DNA of 64,000 nt from an uncultured Clostridia bacterium (GCA_947627855.1 CANQXR010000001.1:62001-126000), one strand, 5' to 3'; shown: positions 46,292 through 55,477, counted from the first letter of the stretch. Notes: a model not told the origin generated them from the sequence alone. A program made the numbers and translations.

Positions 46292-46331
46292 CTTCCATCG
46301 CCTCCGTCCTTATCTGTCTGACCCATATAAT

Positions 46332-46360
46332 ATGATACAGTTTAATTTTTTTCATTTCAA
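46332..46360 (-). promoter_or_regulatory. Predicted sigma-A promoter of the YukD-WXG100 group
   Basis: On the minus strand: TTGAAA (46360-46355), 17-bp spacer, TATCAT (46337-46332), about 40 bp before the TTG start. Confidence 0.55.
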
Positions 46361-46403
46361 TTTATCCTGACATACTGCACTTTTTTATTGACGAAATGTA
46401 TTT

Positions 46404-46724
46404 TTATTCCTTTTCTTCTTTCTTTTCCTCATTTTTTTCACCGCTTTCAAGCTCCGCAAGCCTTTGTGCCGCCGTGGTTATGAAGGTCTGTCGTTCAAGG
46501 TCGTTATATCCTACGGCATATACAAGCTCAACATCGGACTCCTGAAAAAGCAGCACACTGTCAGGCCCTAAAAAGCCTTCGGGATAAGGCACGCCTGCAT
46601 AGTCAAAGGACAAAAGCCCATTCTCAGTTCTCATCTGCTGCATAATTCCTATAATGGAAACCCGCTTGTCTGCCTTTTTAAGCTTTACTACCGTTCCTAC
46701 CGAAAGCGCATTTAAAATATTCAT
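46404..46724 (-). CDS. DUF4176 protein, copy 1 (type VII associated)
   Basis: 106 residues: LSVGTVVKLKKADKRVSIIGIMQ, then FDYAGVPYPEGFLGPDS, FQESDVELVYAVGY and a Lys/Glu-rich tail. Belongs to the same family as 21700 and 42783. It starts 36 bp after the 369-residue WXG-like protein, the same order as in the other two cases. No catalytic residue apparent. AAAGGACGG ribosome site precedes the ATG. Confidence 0.8.
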   Translation of the reverse strand: MNILNALSVGTVVKLKKADKRVSIIGIMQQMRTENGLLSFDYAGVPYPEGFLGPDSVLLFQESDVELVYAVGYNDLERQTFITTAAQRLAELESGEKNEEKKEEKE

Positions 46725-46760
46725 TTTACTACCGTCCTTTCTTTTTATAAAATTATAGAT

Positions 46761-47870
46761 TTACCATGAAAATGAAGGCACCAGTTTGCTGAATACATTT
46801 TTCAGATTGGGCTTTATATAAGAATTAAAGGCATTTGTTACCTTTGATACCGTTGCTGTTACATTTCCTATAAACTCTCCTGCCTTCTGTGCCTTGTATT
46901 CTATGTCACTTGCAATTTGGTCGCTTATTCCGTATGAGCTGTCAGCAAGCGAAAGAAATACGCTTACCCCTGCACCTATAGGTCCGCCGAAAATAGCCAG
47001 AGCCGCTGTACCAAGGTTGTAAAGCCCCTTTACAGAGGCTTCTATGCCCACTCTTGCCCAATCGGTGGAGGACATTTCTCCGTCAGCCGAATAATTCCGA
47101 TAGCTTTCGTAGCCCTTTATGCCAAAGCCCAAAAAGGTATCCACTATAGCAAAGCCTGCTTTGGCAGCCGTCCTTGCTCCATCTGAAATAAGATCTTTGA
47201 CTCCCTTTAAGGTTTTAAGCGCATCGTCAATTCCAAAGACAGTGGTAAGCAGAGACTTGAACATTTTATTGCCTGTTTTCAGAATATTCATTATGAAATC
47301 AGCCATAGAAGAAACGCCATTTTTATATTTATCATAAAGACCCTTAAGCCCGTTGTACCAGTCACTGAACATACCCAAAACCGACATGCCCGTTGCCTCT
47401 TTCAGAAAGCCCAGCTCACGGATTTGCTTTGTATAATCGCCGTAGGTCTGACTCATATAATTTCTCAGATAGCCCTCAATATATCCGCTGTAATCCGGGG
47501 TCTTGCCCTCAGAGTTTTCTCCCTTGGAGTTGCTTTGGGACTGAGCAGACCCAACGTATGCATTGGCTTTAAGCATAAGCTCATTCTTAAGAGCTTCTGC
47601 GTTTCTCGTGTGCTGATTTTCAGCGTCTATATATTGAGATTGTGCATCATTTAAAAAGGTGTAATGCTTTCTCAATGTGTTTTCCGTCGTATCAAGCCGA
47701 CTGTTTATATGACTTACGTACCTGTTTACGGAAGACTGCGCTTTTACCTGCCAATCGAGAGAACCTACAATGCGATTGAAGCTGCTTTCAATACCGGCAA
47801 TTTTCTGTTCTATGCTGCTGCATTTGTCGGCGGCATCGCCAAGAGAGTCAGGTCTTACGTAAATTTCCAT
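46761..47870 (-). CDS. WXG-like putative type VII substrate with hydrophobic C-terminus
   Basis: 369 residues. The N-terminal 90 share sequence with the protein at 22504: GSLDWQVK at Trp40 and YIDAENQ giving YxxxE at Tyr80-Glu84. A short Ser/Gln linker is followed by a largely alpha-helical, hydrophobic region (about 150-350; KAGFAIVDTFLGFGIKGY, GTAALAIFGGPIGAGVSVFLSLAD) that could insert in membranes, as in pore-forming LXG-type toxins. No nuclease or NADase motif. DUF4176 follows directly. It has its own predicted promoter. Effector role is an inference from the export motif and context. Confidence 0.75.
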   Translation of the reverse strand: MEIYVRPDSLGDAADKCSSIEQKIAGIESSFNRIVGSLDWQVKAQSSVNRYVSHINSRLDTTENTLRKHYTFLNDAQSQYIDAENQHTRNAEALKNELMLKANAYVGSAQSQSNSKGENSEGKTPDYSGYIEGYLRNYMSQTYGDYTKQIRELGFLKEATGMSVLGMFSDWYNGLKGLYDKYKNGVSSMADFIMNILKTGNKMFKSLLTTVFGIDDALKTLKGVKDLISDGARTAAKAGFAIVDTFLGFGIKGYESYRNYSADGEMSSTDWARVGIEASVKGLYNLGTAALAIFGGPIGAGVSVFLSLADSSYGISDQIASDIEYKAQKAGEFIGNVTATVSKVTNAFNSYIKPNLKNVFSKLVPSFSW

Positions 47871-47906
47871 CGTTTTTCCTACCTTTCTTTCTGTTTTATA
47901 TTATGA

Positions 47907-47935
47907 ATAATAATTCCTTAACCCTTTCCTTTCAA
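47907..47935 (-). promoter_or_regulatory. Predicted sigma-A promoter of the 369-residue WXG-like gene
   Basis: On the minus strand: TTGAAA (47935-47930), 17-bp spacer, TATTAT (47912-47907), 37 bp before the ATG. Confidence 0.55.
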
Positions 47936-47975
47936 CAAAACCGGATAAACAGCTTGTTTTCGTGGACAAAAAGCA

Positions 47976-48797
47976 CTAATCAAACAAATCGGTTCTTTTC
48001 TCCCCATTAATATTAAAGCCCTTACTGAGCCTTTCTGCTATATCTCTTCTTATTATGTCGGGGGTAATGGAGGAAAAAGCAACGTTTTCACCTGTACCCT
48101 TGTCGGGGTCAGCTCTGCGGCAGCCCCTTTGGGTAAAGTAATACATAATATAGTCTAACTTTTCGGGTCTGTGTATGAAGTCATCGTAAAAGCAAAGAGA
48201 AATAAATCCATATTTTCCCACAACAATATCCCTGATCTCTTCAAAAAACTCATCGGCTATATTTATGTCCTGAAGAAAAAAACGGGCGTTTTCCTCTCTT
48301 CCGTCACCAAGCATAGCACTTAAAATACGGAACTGATCGGCAGATATTACAAACCTTGCTCCCTTTTCGTCGGGAAAATCAGTTTCGTCAAGAATTTCAT
48401 CGCAGATATCCTCTCCTATAAACCCCACAGGACTTCCTCCCGTAAAAATATATCTGTTTTCGCTGTGAATCTCCTTTTCAAGACGCACAAAACTTTCTCC
48501 TCTTATGTACCAGACAATGTTTTTGTCATCTTCCCCTATGTTTTTTCTTACCGTTATTATTTTTTCGGGAGCAGCAAAGGGAAGTATAAGCTCCGCAAGC
48601 TCCTCACTCAGTATATAATTTCCGGAAAAATCCTTAAAAACATAATTTTTGTTTATAAGGCTTTTTTTTGCTCTTTCCGCTATATTTCCACTTCCCGCCT
48701 CTATATCTATGCCCATACTGAAGATATAGCCGGCACCCATAACCTTCGCCAGATAAATAGCCTCACTGCCCGAAAAAATATAGCCTATTCTCCCCAT
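47976..48797 (-). CDS. Unknown cytoplasmic protein of the type VII cluster (possibly EspG-like)
   Basis: 273 residues, no signal peptide or membrane helix, mixed alpha/beta. I do not recognise it with confidence. The order of parts (an early RAKKSLINKNYVFKD segment, then SEELAELILPFAAPEKIITVRKN in pieces) has the flavour of mycobacterial EspG chaperones (short protein-level helix, then L..L..La.P..), which escort substrates to the ATPase, but this rests on pattern only. Position supports a core role: it starts 2 bp after the response regulator stops and precedes a substrate gene. GAGGTG ribosome site overlaps the end of the previous gene. Confidence 0.55.
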   Translation of the reverse strand: MGRIGYIFSGSEAIYLAKVMGAGYIFSMGIDIEAGSGNIAERAKKSLINKNYVFKDFSGNYILSEELAELILPFAAPEKIITVRKNIGEDDKNIVWYIRGESFVRLEKEIHSENRYIFTGGSPVGFIGEDICDEILDETDFPDEKGARFVISADQFRILSAMLGDGREENARFFLQDINIADEFFEEIRDIVVGKYGFISLCFYDDFIHRPEKLDYIMYYFTQRGCRRADPDKGTGENVAFSSITPDIIRRDIAERLSKGFNINGEKRTDLFD

Positions 48798-48798
48798 A

Positions 48799-49521
48799 TC
48801 ACACCTCGCTCATCATTTCCCTAACGGCACTTTTATATGTCCTTGACATACTTACTCTGCTGCCGTTTGTCATTTCTATATACATTTCTGCCATATAAAC
48901 ATTTTTTATTTTGTCTTTATTTACAATAAAGCTTTTGTGGCACCTTATAAAGCCGCTGCCAAGCTCCTCCTCAAGCCCGTAAAGGCTGTTGTAGCAGCTT
49001 ATTCTTTGGGTTTCGGTATATATATAGATTTTCTTGTTAAGGGCTTCAATAAAAATAATTTCATCATACCTTATCTTATACACTGCTGACCCTGTGCTCA
49101 GTGTAAGAGTATTGGCTTCTGTTTTTCCACCGATTTTTGTATAATCAAATATTCCAAGGAGCATCATTTTTATATCGTTTTCGCTTGCAGGCTCCGCAAG
49201 AAATCCGCTTGGCATAATGTTCTGATTTACAACCATACTCATAAGCTCCGTATGATTTGTAATGAAAACTATGAAAACATCCTTATACTGCTTTCTGAGT
49301 CTTTTTGCAATTTCGATTCCGTTTACATCGGCGTAAATAACGTCAAGCAAAAAAAGATATGTATAGTTGTCCTTTATTTTATATTTGTAAAGCACCTCCG
49401 GAGAGGCAGAAAAAACCTCTGTTTTCCTGCCCTCCGGTATATCTCTGAGCGCTCTGCTTATTAAGCCGTATGTCTTGTTTATACACTCTTTTTTCTCGTC
49501 ACAAATAATAATTCGCAACAT
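48799..49521 (-). CDS. LytTR-type response regulator
   Basis: 240 residues: receiver domain (1-120) and LytTR DNA-binding domain (about 140-240; IRYDEIIFIEALNKKIYIYT, GSGFIRCHKSFIVNKDKI). The acidic pair CDEKKE (Asp8) and phospho-acceptor Asp60 are kept, but the conserved Lys before Pro is Glu110 (LAEP). No sensor kinase is nearby. It may be an orphan or atypical receiver, perhaps controlled by the Ser/Thr kinases of the locus. It starts 3 bp after the ATPase gene ends, so is co-transcribed with it and may control the cluster. Confidence 0.85.
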   Translation of the reverse strand: MLRIIICDEKKECINKTYGLISRALRDIPEGRKTEVFSASPEVLYKYKIKDNYTYLFLLDVIYADVNGIEIAKRLRKQYKDVFIVFITNHTELMSMVVNQNIMPSGFLAEPASENDIKMMLLGIFDYTKIGGKTEANTLTLSTGSAVYKIRYDEIIFIEALNKKIYIYTETQRISCYNSLYGLEEELGSGFIRCHKSFIVNKDKIKNVYMAEMYIEMTNGSRVSMSRTYKSAVREMMSEV

Positions 49522-49524
49522 TTT

Positions 49525-52500
49525 TTACCCCTTACCCACAAAAGGTGTCCTTATTGTTTTGTAACTGTCACCCTTTACAAAATAACCCTTGCCCTTTTCG
49601 GTCTTTTCTTCCTTCTTTACCGCATAAGGAACAGAAATTCCATATAGAGAAAGATTTTCTATATTTCCTAATACAATACCTTCGTTATATTTAAAAATTT
49701 CAGGCAACTGGGACTTATATTTGCTCTGTAAGGAAGAATTAACAGAAACAAACATACACGCTCCCAGATTTGCCAATGATTCAGCGGCAACTTTAAAATA
49801 TGCCATTTCGGTTTCGCCGATATTCGAGAAAAAGACATTAAAATCGTCTATAATAAATATAATCTCGTCATATTTCTTCACAAACTCCCTCTCAGACAGC
49901 TTGCCGCCTTCCTCCCGATACTTTTTGAAATCACTGTGTCTTTTCAAAAGCTCATTTACAAAATCCATCACAAAACCGGAAAGTTCTTCCTTGCTGCCGC
50001 AGCTACATGTTCTGTGTATTTCATTTTCCTCACAAAGAGCACTGACACCGCTCAAATCGTTATCTGCAAGCCATATTGACCTGTCCTTGATACATTTAAT
50101 TATGCAGGCAAGAAAATTTGTTTTTCCTGTTCCTTTCTCTCCGTATACGGTAAATATAGGGGTCTTCATAAAATCTATATTTGCAAGCTCAACATTTTCC
50201 ACATAATAGCCTATGGGAATAAGACCTATGTCTATAGCCGCCGAATATTCATCGCTCAGAATAACAGAATCTATGTTCATATCTTCAGGCATAACAGGCA
50301 AAGGCTTAGGAACATCTCCGGTCCACTTCCGAGCCATAAGTGCAAAGCTTTCCCTGAGAGCCGCCGCTCTTGCAGCCTCGTTTATTTCAGACACAGCAAG
50401 AGCAGTCTGAAATTCAAGGACATTGCCCACTCTTACAAGTCCCCGTCCCTTTACATTTTCGGGAAAAACTCCCTCTGTTCTTCCCAAAACAGAAGCATAG
50501 TCATATGTATCATTAAGCTGCAGAGTATAAACCATCTTGAAATTTTCGGATATTCTTCTTTTTACTCCGTTTACGGAGGCGGAGGTAAACACAAGATAGA
50601 TTCCGTAATTTCCGCCTTCTCTTGAAAGCCTTATTATATCCTGATCGTAATTTGTATAAAGCTCCGCAAAGGCAGCATAATTGTCAAGTATTATGAATAT
50701 TGCAGGAATGGTTCTGCCGCTTGCCTGCATATATGAAATAAGGTTTCCCACGCCGTACTCCGCAAGAGCCTTTTTTCTTGCTCCTAACTCACTCGCTATT
50801 CTCTGGAAAAGCTTCTTTATCTTATCCTCATCATCGGAAAACAGCACGTCTGCCACATGGGGCAAGGTCTTGCAATAGCTTAAACTGCGGCTTCCGAAAT
50901 CGAGAACATACATATTCACAAATTCAGGCGAATATCTTTTTGCAAGGGAATATATAAGGGTCTGCAAAAATGTTGTTTTGCCGGTTCCCGGAGCGCCGTA
51001 AAGAAGAAGGTGTCCGTTTTTGCCGAAATTCACGTCCACAACATTCTGCATCTGCCTTTCAGGCTCATCATAAAGACCCACTATCGGATCCAACATATCC
51101 ATGCAGGACTTCCATTCCTCTCCGTTGAAGCCGCCCATTCTCTTGTCTATATCCTCCACATAAAGCTCCTTCGGAAGAGGCGGCAGCCAAAGCTTAAGGG
51201 GAGTAATGCCCTCTTTCTTTGAATAGCTGTCTATATATTCAACAACTGCCGAAAGCTGGGTTTCATCACTGTCACTTTCCTTGCTTGTCTCCTCGTTCAT
51301 TCTGTAAAGCTCTGCACCCTGCAGATCCACACAGGCAACACTTACAACGCTTTCGTCAGAAATATTGCTTCCGTCTCTAATATATTTTTCGCCGCTGTAT
51401 CCACTCTGCACAAGCTTGAAAATCTCATCGTTTCCTATCTGGACATAACATCTTCCCGGTTGGGTAATAAAGGCAGCGTCCTCTCTTTTGAGCATTTCCT
51501 TGCTGTCCATTCTGTCAGCAACCTTAAGACATATTCTGAATCTTGTGTTACTCCAGATCTGATCGTTTACAACGCCGGATGGCTTCTGCGTGGCAAGAAT
51601 AAGATGCACGCCCAGGCTTCGACCTATACGGGCTGTGGAAATAAGCTCATTCATAAATTCAGGCTCCTGACTTTTAAGCTCTGCAAACTCATCGGAAATT
51701 ATAATCAGGTGAGGAAGAGGCTCGCTGGCAAGCCCTCTTTTATATTTTATCTGATAGCTGTCTATATGATTTACGCCGTATTCCTTGAAAATTGCCTGAC
51801 GTCTTTTAAGTTCACTTTTAAGGGAAATAAGGGATCTTTTAATCTGGTTTCCCTCAAGGTTGGTAATTGTTCCTGCTACGTGGGGCAGATTTACAAAGGC
51901 ATTTGCCATACCGCCTCCCTTATAGTCTATAAGAACAAAAGCCACATCATAGGGGTGATAATTTATAGCCAGTGAAAGAATAAGGGACTGTATAAATTCA
52001 CTCTTTCCTGAGCCTGTGGTGCCTGCTATAAGTCCGTGAGGGCCATGATATTTTTCGTGTATATTAAGAGAAAACACCTCATCTCCTGCTCCCATTCCTA
52101 TGGGGGCTTCAAGAGTCTTGAATGACTGAGACTCCTTCCATCTTCTTCCTATTACAAGCTCGTCTATATTCTTTGCCTTGTACAACCCAAAAAAGCTCAG
52201 TCTTTCAGGAACCATAGATTCCTCCGACATTTTACCAACCTTTACTGAGGCAAGAGCTTCGGCAGTTTTCCTTATATCTGTTCCCTCACATATATCAGGA
52301 ATAAAGCTGAGCATTTTACCTGAGTTGTCCGCCTTGTTATATATTGTACATTCCTCGGAGGAAAGCTGAATTATGTTCTGAGCCGCACTTGGGAGCTGAC
52401 CTATATTTTCATATCCAAGAACAAATGTAAAACCACATTCGGCGGAATTTTCAATAAAATCCCTCAGCCCGGCGTCCTTGCTCACAAGCTCATAATCCGT

Positions 52501-54114
52501 TATAAAAATAACATAATGGGGCAGATAGCTTGACGCCTTGGCTTCACGTCCAAGATTTAATCTGTCCTCATATATTTCCCTTAAGTGGCTCATGGTGTAA
52601 TATGCCCCGTCCCGATCGTCCGCCATCATGCGGATTTTTTTATTGTCGCTCCAGCAGTGAGGCAGCCATTTTGCAAATTCCCATATATGATGCTCCCTTT
52701 TGCCGTAAAGAAGGGCGATCTTAACCTCGTCATAGCAGTGGGTTATGGCGATTCGTGTAATTATCAGCCTTATCAGGTCGATCTGCTTTTCCCTGTTTCC
52801 TACAATGCCCAGAATATTCATTTTTCCAAGTTCCACAGAAACAGGCACATTGTGCAGATATTTATATTTTTGCTGTATAACAGACGCATATTTTTTTAAG
52901 GGGTCGTCTTCAAGGCTGAATCTTTCCTTCTGTATATTTATATCAATTGTAAATTTTCTTGTACCCTTTCCTATTCTTATATCAAGAAAGCCCTCTTCTC
53001 CGGGAGCGTGATCCCATAATGCCCTGTCCCTCCTGAGAGCACAACGTATCAGACTTTCAAGAGAGGGATAAAGCTCGTCATAAACGTCCCTGTTATATTT
53101 GGCTTTCTTTTCCATTTCTCTGTCAATAGAGTCAATATATTCCTTATATTTTGATACCCTTTTTTCTTCATCTATGATTTCCTGTTTTTTGTTGAATCTT
53201 TTTAAAAGCACAGGCCACAAAACTGCTCCCATAAGCATACTCAAAGCCATTACAGCGTTGGGAATAGGTGATCTGCCGCTTGAATTTGCCTTTATCATAA
53301 ATACAACATTCACAATCATAGCCATACTCATAGTTAGAGAAGGACCTATTGTGTAAAGAAGAGGTTTTTCCTTGGCTTCACGTTTGTTTGTGGGCGGATC
53401 TATGTCTTTCGTTTCTATTATGGGCTTATGAGTTATTCTTGGTGACCTTGTAAAAAGATCTTCCTCGTCCATATCCTGAACCGCTTCGGCTCCCTTGACA
53501 TCAGGTAACCTTTTGTATGCAAATTTATCGAGACTGCACTTTACACTGTGGTCGGGATTGTTTATGGCAAGTATATTGCCCAGATAGACAAGCTTGAATT
53601 TGTTGTATGTTATAATATCTCCAAACCTTATGCGTTTTTTCTCTTTTATCAGTCTGCCGTTCAGATAGAGCTTGTTTATGTAGGGTACAACAAAAGCCTT
53701 GGAGTCTTCATAGCTTACTGCGAAATATCTTCCTATGTTATTTGCAGAATACTTTATTTCTCCGTCTCTTCCTACCTCAATATAATTCTTGTTTACAATA
53801 TATTTTTTAAAACAGGAATTGTTTTCATCGCTTTCAAAGGATAATATACCTATCTTGCTTTCAGAAAATCTGCTTTCCGCAACCATAAGCTTATTTTCTG
53901 TAATTATATTTTCATCTTCACTGTTTTTTTTGCCGGAAACAAAAATATTTTTCCCGGCAATTCTCCTTACGCCGTTGTTCACCTCAATAAAAAACTCAAT
54001 GTCCTCATCAAGTCCCGTTTCGTAAGAATAAAGACAGACCGTATTTCTTCCGTCCATTGTGTTCCGGAAGTAGAATTCTTTCACTATGTCTTTATAAAAA
54101 ACCTGAACTATCAT
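49525..54114 (-). CDS. essC: EssC-like FHA-FtsK/SpoIIIE ATPase, motor of the type VII system
   Basis: 1529 residues, membrane-bound ATPase pushing WXG100 and larger substrates. Order: N-terminal FHA-like domain (about 110-190; EVGRDGEIKYS, LNGRLI, IRFGDIITY), two membrane helices (about 275-320; TIGPSLTMSMAMIVNVVF, ALSMLMGAVLWPVLL) and three FtsK ATPase domains: GTTGSGKS (about 697) with IISDEFAELK, GAPGTGKT (about 1039) with FIILDN, and GEKGTGKT (about 1324) with FIIDDF. Only the first has the full Walker B Asp-Glu. ATG 54114 (GGAGG 11 bp ahead) fits the family start; ATG 54156 (AAGGA, 7 bp) is an alternative. First gene of the leftward cluster. Confidence 0.93.
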   Translation of the reverse strand: MIVQVFYKDIVKEFYFRNTMDGRNTVCLYSYETGLDEDIEFFIEVNNGVRRIAGKNIFVSGKKNSEDENIITENKLMVAESRFSESKIGILSFESDENNSCFKKYIVNKNYIEVGRDGEIKYSANNIGRYFAVSYEDSKAFVVPYINKLYLNGRLIKEKKRIRFGDIITYNKFKLVYLGNILAINNPDHSVKCSLDKFAYKRLPDVKGAEAVQDMDEEDLFTRSPRITHKPIIETKDIDPPTNKREAKEKPLLYTIGPSLTMSMAMIVNVVFMIKANSSGRSPIPNAVMALSMLMGAVLWPVLLKRFNKKQEIIDEEKRVSKYKEYIDSIDREMEKKAKYNRDVYDELYPSLESLIRCALRRDRALWDHAPGEEGFLDIRIGKGTRKFTIDINIQKERFSLEDDPLKKYASVIQQKYKYLHNVPVSVELGKMNILGIVGNREKQIDLIRLIITRIAITHCYDEVKIALLYGKREHHIWEFAKWLPHCWSDNKKIRMMADDRDGAYYTMSHLREIYEDRLNLGREAKASSYLPHYVIFITDYELVSKDAGLRDFIENSAECGFTFVLGYENIGQLPSAAQNIIQLSSEECTIYNKADNSGKMLSFIPDICEGTDIRKTAEALASVKVGKMSEESMVPERLSFFGLYKAKNIDELVIGRRWKESQSFKTLEAPIGMGAGDEVFSLNIHEKYHGPHGLIAGTTGSGKSEFIQSLILSLAINYHPYDVAFVLIDYKGGGMANAFVNLPHVAGTITNLEGNQIKRSLISLKSELKRRQAIFKEYGVNHIDSYQIKYKRGLASEPLPHLIIISDEFAELKSQEPEFMNELISTARIGRSLGVHLILATQKPSGVVNDQIWSNTRFRICLKVADRMDSKEMLKREDAAFITQPGRCYVQIGNDEIFKLVQSGYSGEKYIRDGSNISDESVVSVACVDLQGAELYRMNEETSKESDSDETQLSAVVEYIDSYSKKEGITPLKLWLPPLPKELYVEDIDKRMGGFNGEEWKSCMDMLDPIVGLYDEPERQMQNVVDVNFGKNGHLLLYGAPGTGKTTFLQTLIYSLAKRYSPEFVNMYVLDFGSRSLSYCKTLPHVADVLFSDDEDKIKKLFQRIASELGARKKALAEYGVGNLISYMQASGRTIPAIFIILDNYAAFAELYTNYDQDIIRLSREGGNYGIYLVFTSASVNGVKRRISENFKMVYTLQLNDTYDYASVLGRTEGVFPENVKGRGLVRVGNVLEFQTALAVSEINEAARAAALRESFALMARKWTGDVPKPLPVMPEDMNIDSVILSDEYSAAIDIGLIPIGYYVENVELANIDFMKTPIFTVYGEKGTGKTNFLACIIKCIKDRSIWLADNDLSGVSALCEENEIHRTCSCGSKEELSGFVMDFVNELLKRHSDFKKYREEGGKLSEREFVKKYDEIIFIIDDFNVFFSNIGETEMAYFKVAAESLANLGACMFVSVNSSLQSKYKSQLPEIFKYNEGIVLGNIENLSLYGISVPYAVKKEEKTEKGKGYFVKGDSYKTIRTPFVGKG

Positions 54115-54215
54115 TAGATTACAAACCTCCGCACAACCCGAAATAATATACCTCATATCACAGTCCTTATTCAACCCTACTAATATTTCTGAACAAAAAC
54201 CACAGAGGTAATATA

Positions 54216-54244
54216 ATTATAAATTCTTAGTTAATCTGTCCCAA
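54216..54244 (-). promoter_or_regulatory. Predicted sigma-A promoter of the type VII cluster
   Basis: On the minus strand: TTGGGA (54244-54239), 17-bp spacer, TATAAT (54221-54216), about 60-100 bp before the candidate ATPase starts. Confidence 0.55.
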
Positions 54245-54311
54245 AACATATAATTTTAAGAAAAAGAGCTTAAATGTATGATAATCACGGCTTTTTTAAA
54301 CTTTTGACCAC

Positions 54312-55367
54312 TTAATCTGACGGCAAATTATAGATTGTTTCAAGCTTTTTCATCTGCCTCTTTTTATACTCATAAAGGGAATGGGTATATAAATCAAGGG
54401 TTATGGAAACAGAAGAATGACCAAGAATTTCACTTAATGTTTTAACATCCATTCCTACCTCCAATGCTCGTGAAGCAAAAGTGTGTCTGAGAGCATGAAA
54501 TTTTATATCGGGAAGCCCTGATTTTATAAGAAGATTTTTAAATCTTCGCCTACAGGTTCTTACATCTACAAAATTATTATTATCAGACAAAACCCATATG
54601 CCTTTCTTCTCTCTCTTTTTTAATATGTCTGTCAGAAAATCGGGCATAGGTATCTGTCTGTAGGAGGAGCAGCTTTTAGGAGATTGAAATTCCACACAGT
54701 TTCTGACCCGTGCTTGTGTAGACCTGACATGCAAAAGCTTTTTGTCAAAATCTATATCACTCCATTTAAGAGCGCAAAGCTCACCTATTCTTATGCCTGT
54801 ATACAGACAGATCAGAACACCGATGTCATCTCTTTCATTGAGAACCGATTCCAGCCTTTGCTGCTGTTTTGCTGTAAGGATTTTTATTTCGGATTTTTTG
54901 CTTTTGGGTATTTTTACATTTGACCACACATCATTTATAAGCCCCCTGTCTTTTGCCTGCTTTAAAGAGGATTTCAATATACAGAATATAATTTTTACAG
55001 TTGCAGGCGATAGCTCAAGAGAATTGACAAAGGTCTGTAAAACATAACTGTTCAACTTTTTGAGTTTCATATTCTTAAAAAATGGCGATATATGGTTTTT
55101 TATGTGACCTTCATATACTATTTTTGTTGTCTTTTTTATATCTGTTTCTGAGCTTAGCCAATCTAAAGTGCATTTTAAAACAGTTGTTTCTGACGAGAGC
55201 GGTTCTGCTCCGGCTTTGATATCAATAAGCTTCTTTTTCACATCTGTGTATTTTCTGCTGTAAACATAGCCATAAATTGCTTTTCCGGAGGAAGTTCGTC
55301 CTTTTATATAACGCCCCTCATATCTTCCATCTGCTCTTTTGTAAATATTTTCCCCTCTGCGTGCCAT
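54312..55367 (-). CDS. int: Tyrosine-type site-specific integrase
   Basis: 351 residues, phage/ICE-type integrase: N-terminal AP2-like arm-binding part (1-55), core-binding SAM-like domain (60-160) and catalytic domain with Arg in GIRIGELCALKW, HALRHTFAS (His-x-x-Arg), ILGHSS and the nucleophile Tyr in LDLYTHS; all five key residues are present, so it looks functional. Located at the right end of the type VII cluster, next to the IS256 relic. No tRNA or direct repeat that could be an attachment site was recognised. AAAAGGAG ribosome site before the ATG. No excisionase or conjugation genes in the window. Confidence 0.92.
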   Translation of the reverse strand: MARRGENIYKRADGRYEGRYIKGRTSSGKAIYGYVYSRKYTDVKKKLIDIKAGAEPLSSETTVLKCTLDWLSSETDIKKTTKIVYEGHIKNHISPFFKNMKLKKLNSYVLQTFVNSLELSPATVKIIFCILKSSLKQAKDRGLINDVWSNVKIPKSKKSEIKILTAKQQQRLESVLNERDDIGVLICLYTGIRIGELCALKWSDIDFDKKLLHVRSTQARVRNCVEFQSPKSCSSYRQIPMPDFLTDILKKREKKGIWVLSDNNNFVDVRTCRRRFKNLLIKSGLPDIKFHALRHTFASRALEVGMDVKTLSEILGHSSVSITLDLYTHSLYEYKKRQMKKLETIYNLPSD

Positions 55368-55426
55368 TCACAATCACTCCTTTTCTGACTGAATTTTTGA
55401 CGGCTTAAAATTCAAATAGTGTTAAC

Positions 55427-55477
55427 TTTATAATATATAATTATATAATTGACAACATTTATATTTTATGATATCCT
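55427..55477. promoter_or_regulatory. Overlapping divergent promoter pair upstream of the integrase
   Basis: Minus strand: TTGTCA (55455-55450), 17-bp spacer, TATAAA (55432-55427), towards int. Plus strand: TTGACA (55449-55454), 17-bp spacer, TATCCT (55472-55477), towards the transposase relic. The two -35 boxes share the palindromic core TTGACAA. Confidence 0.45.
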
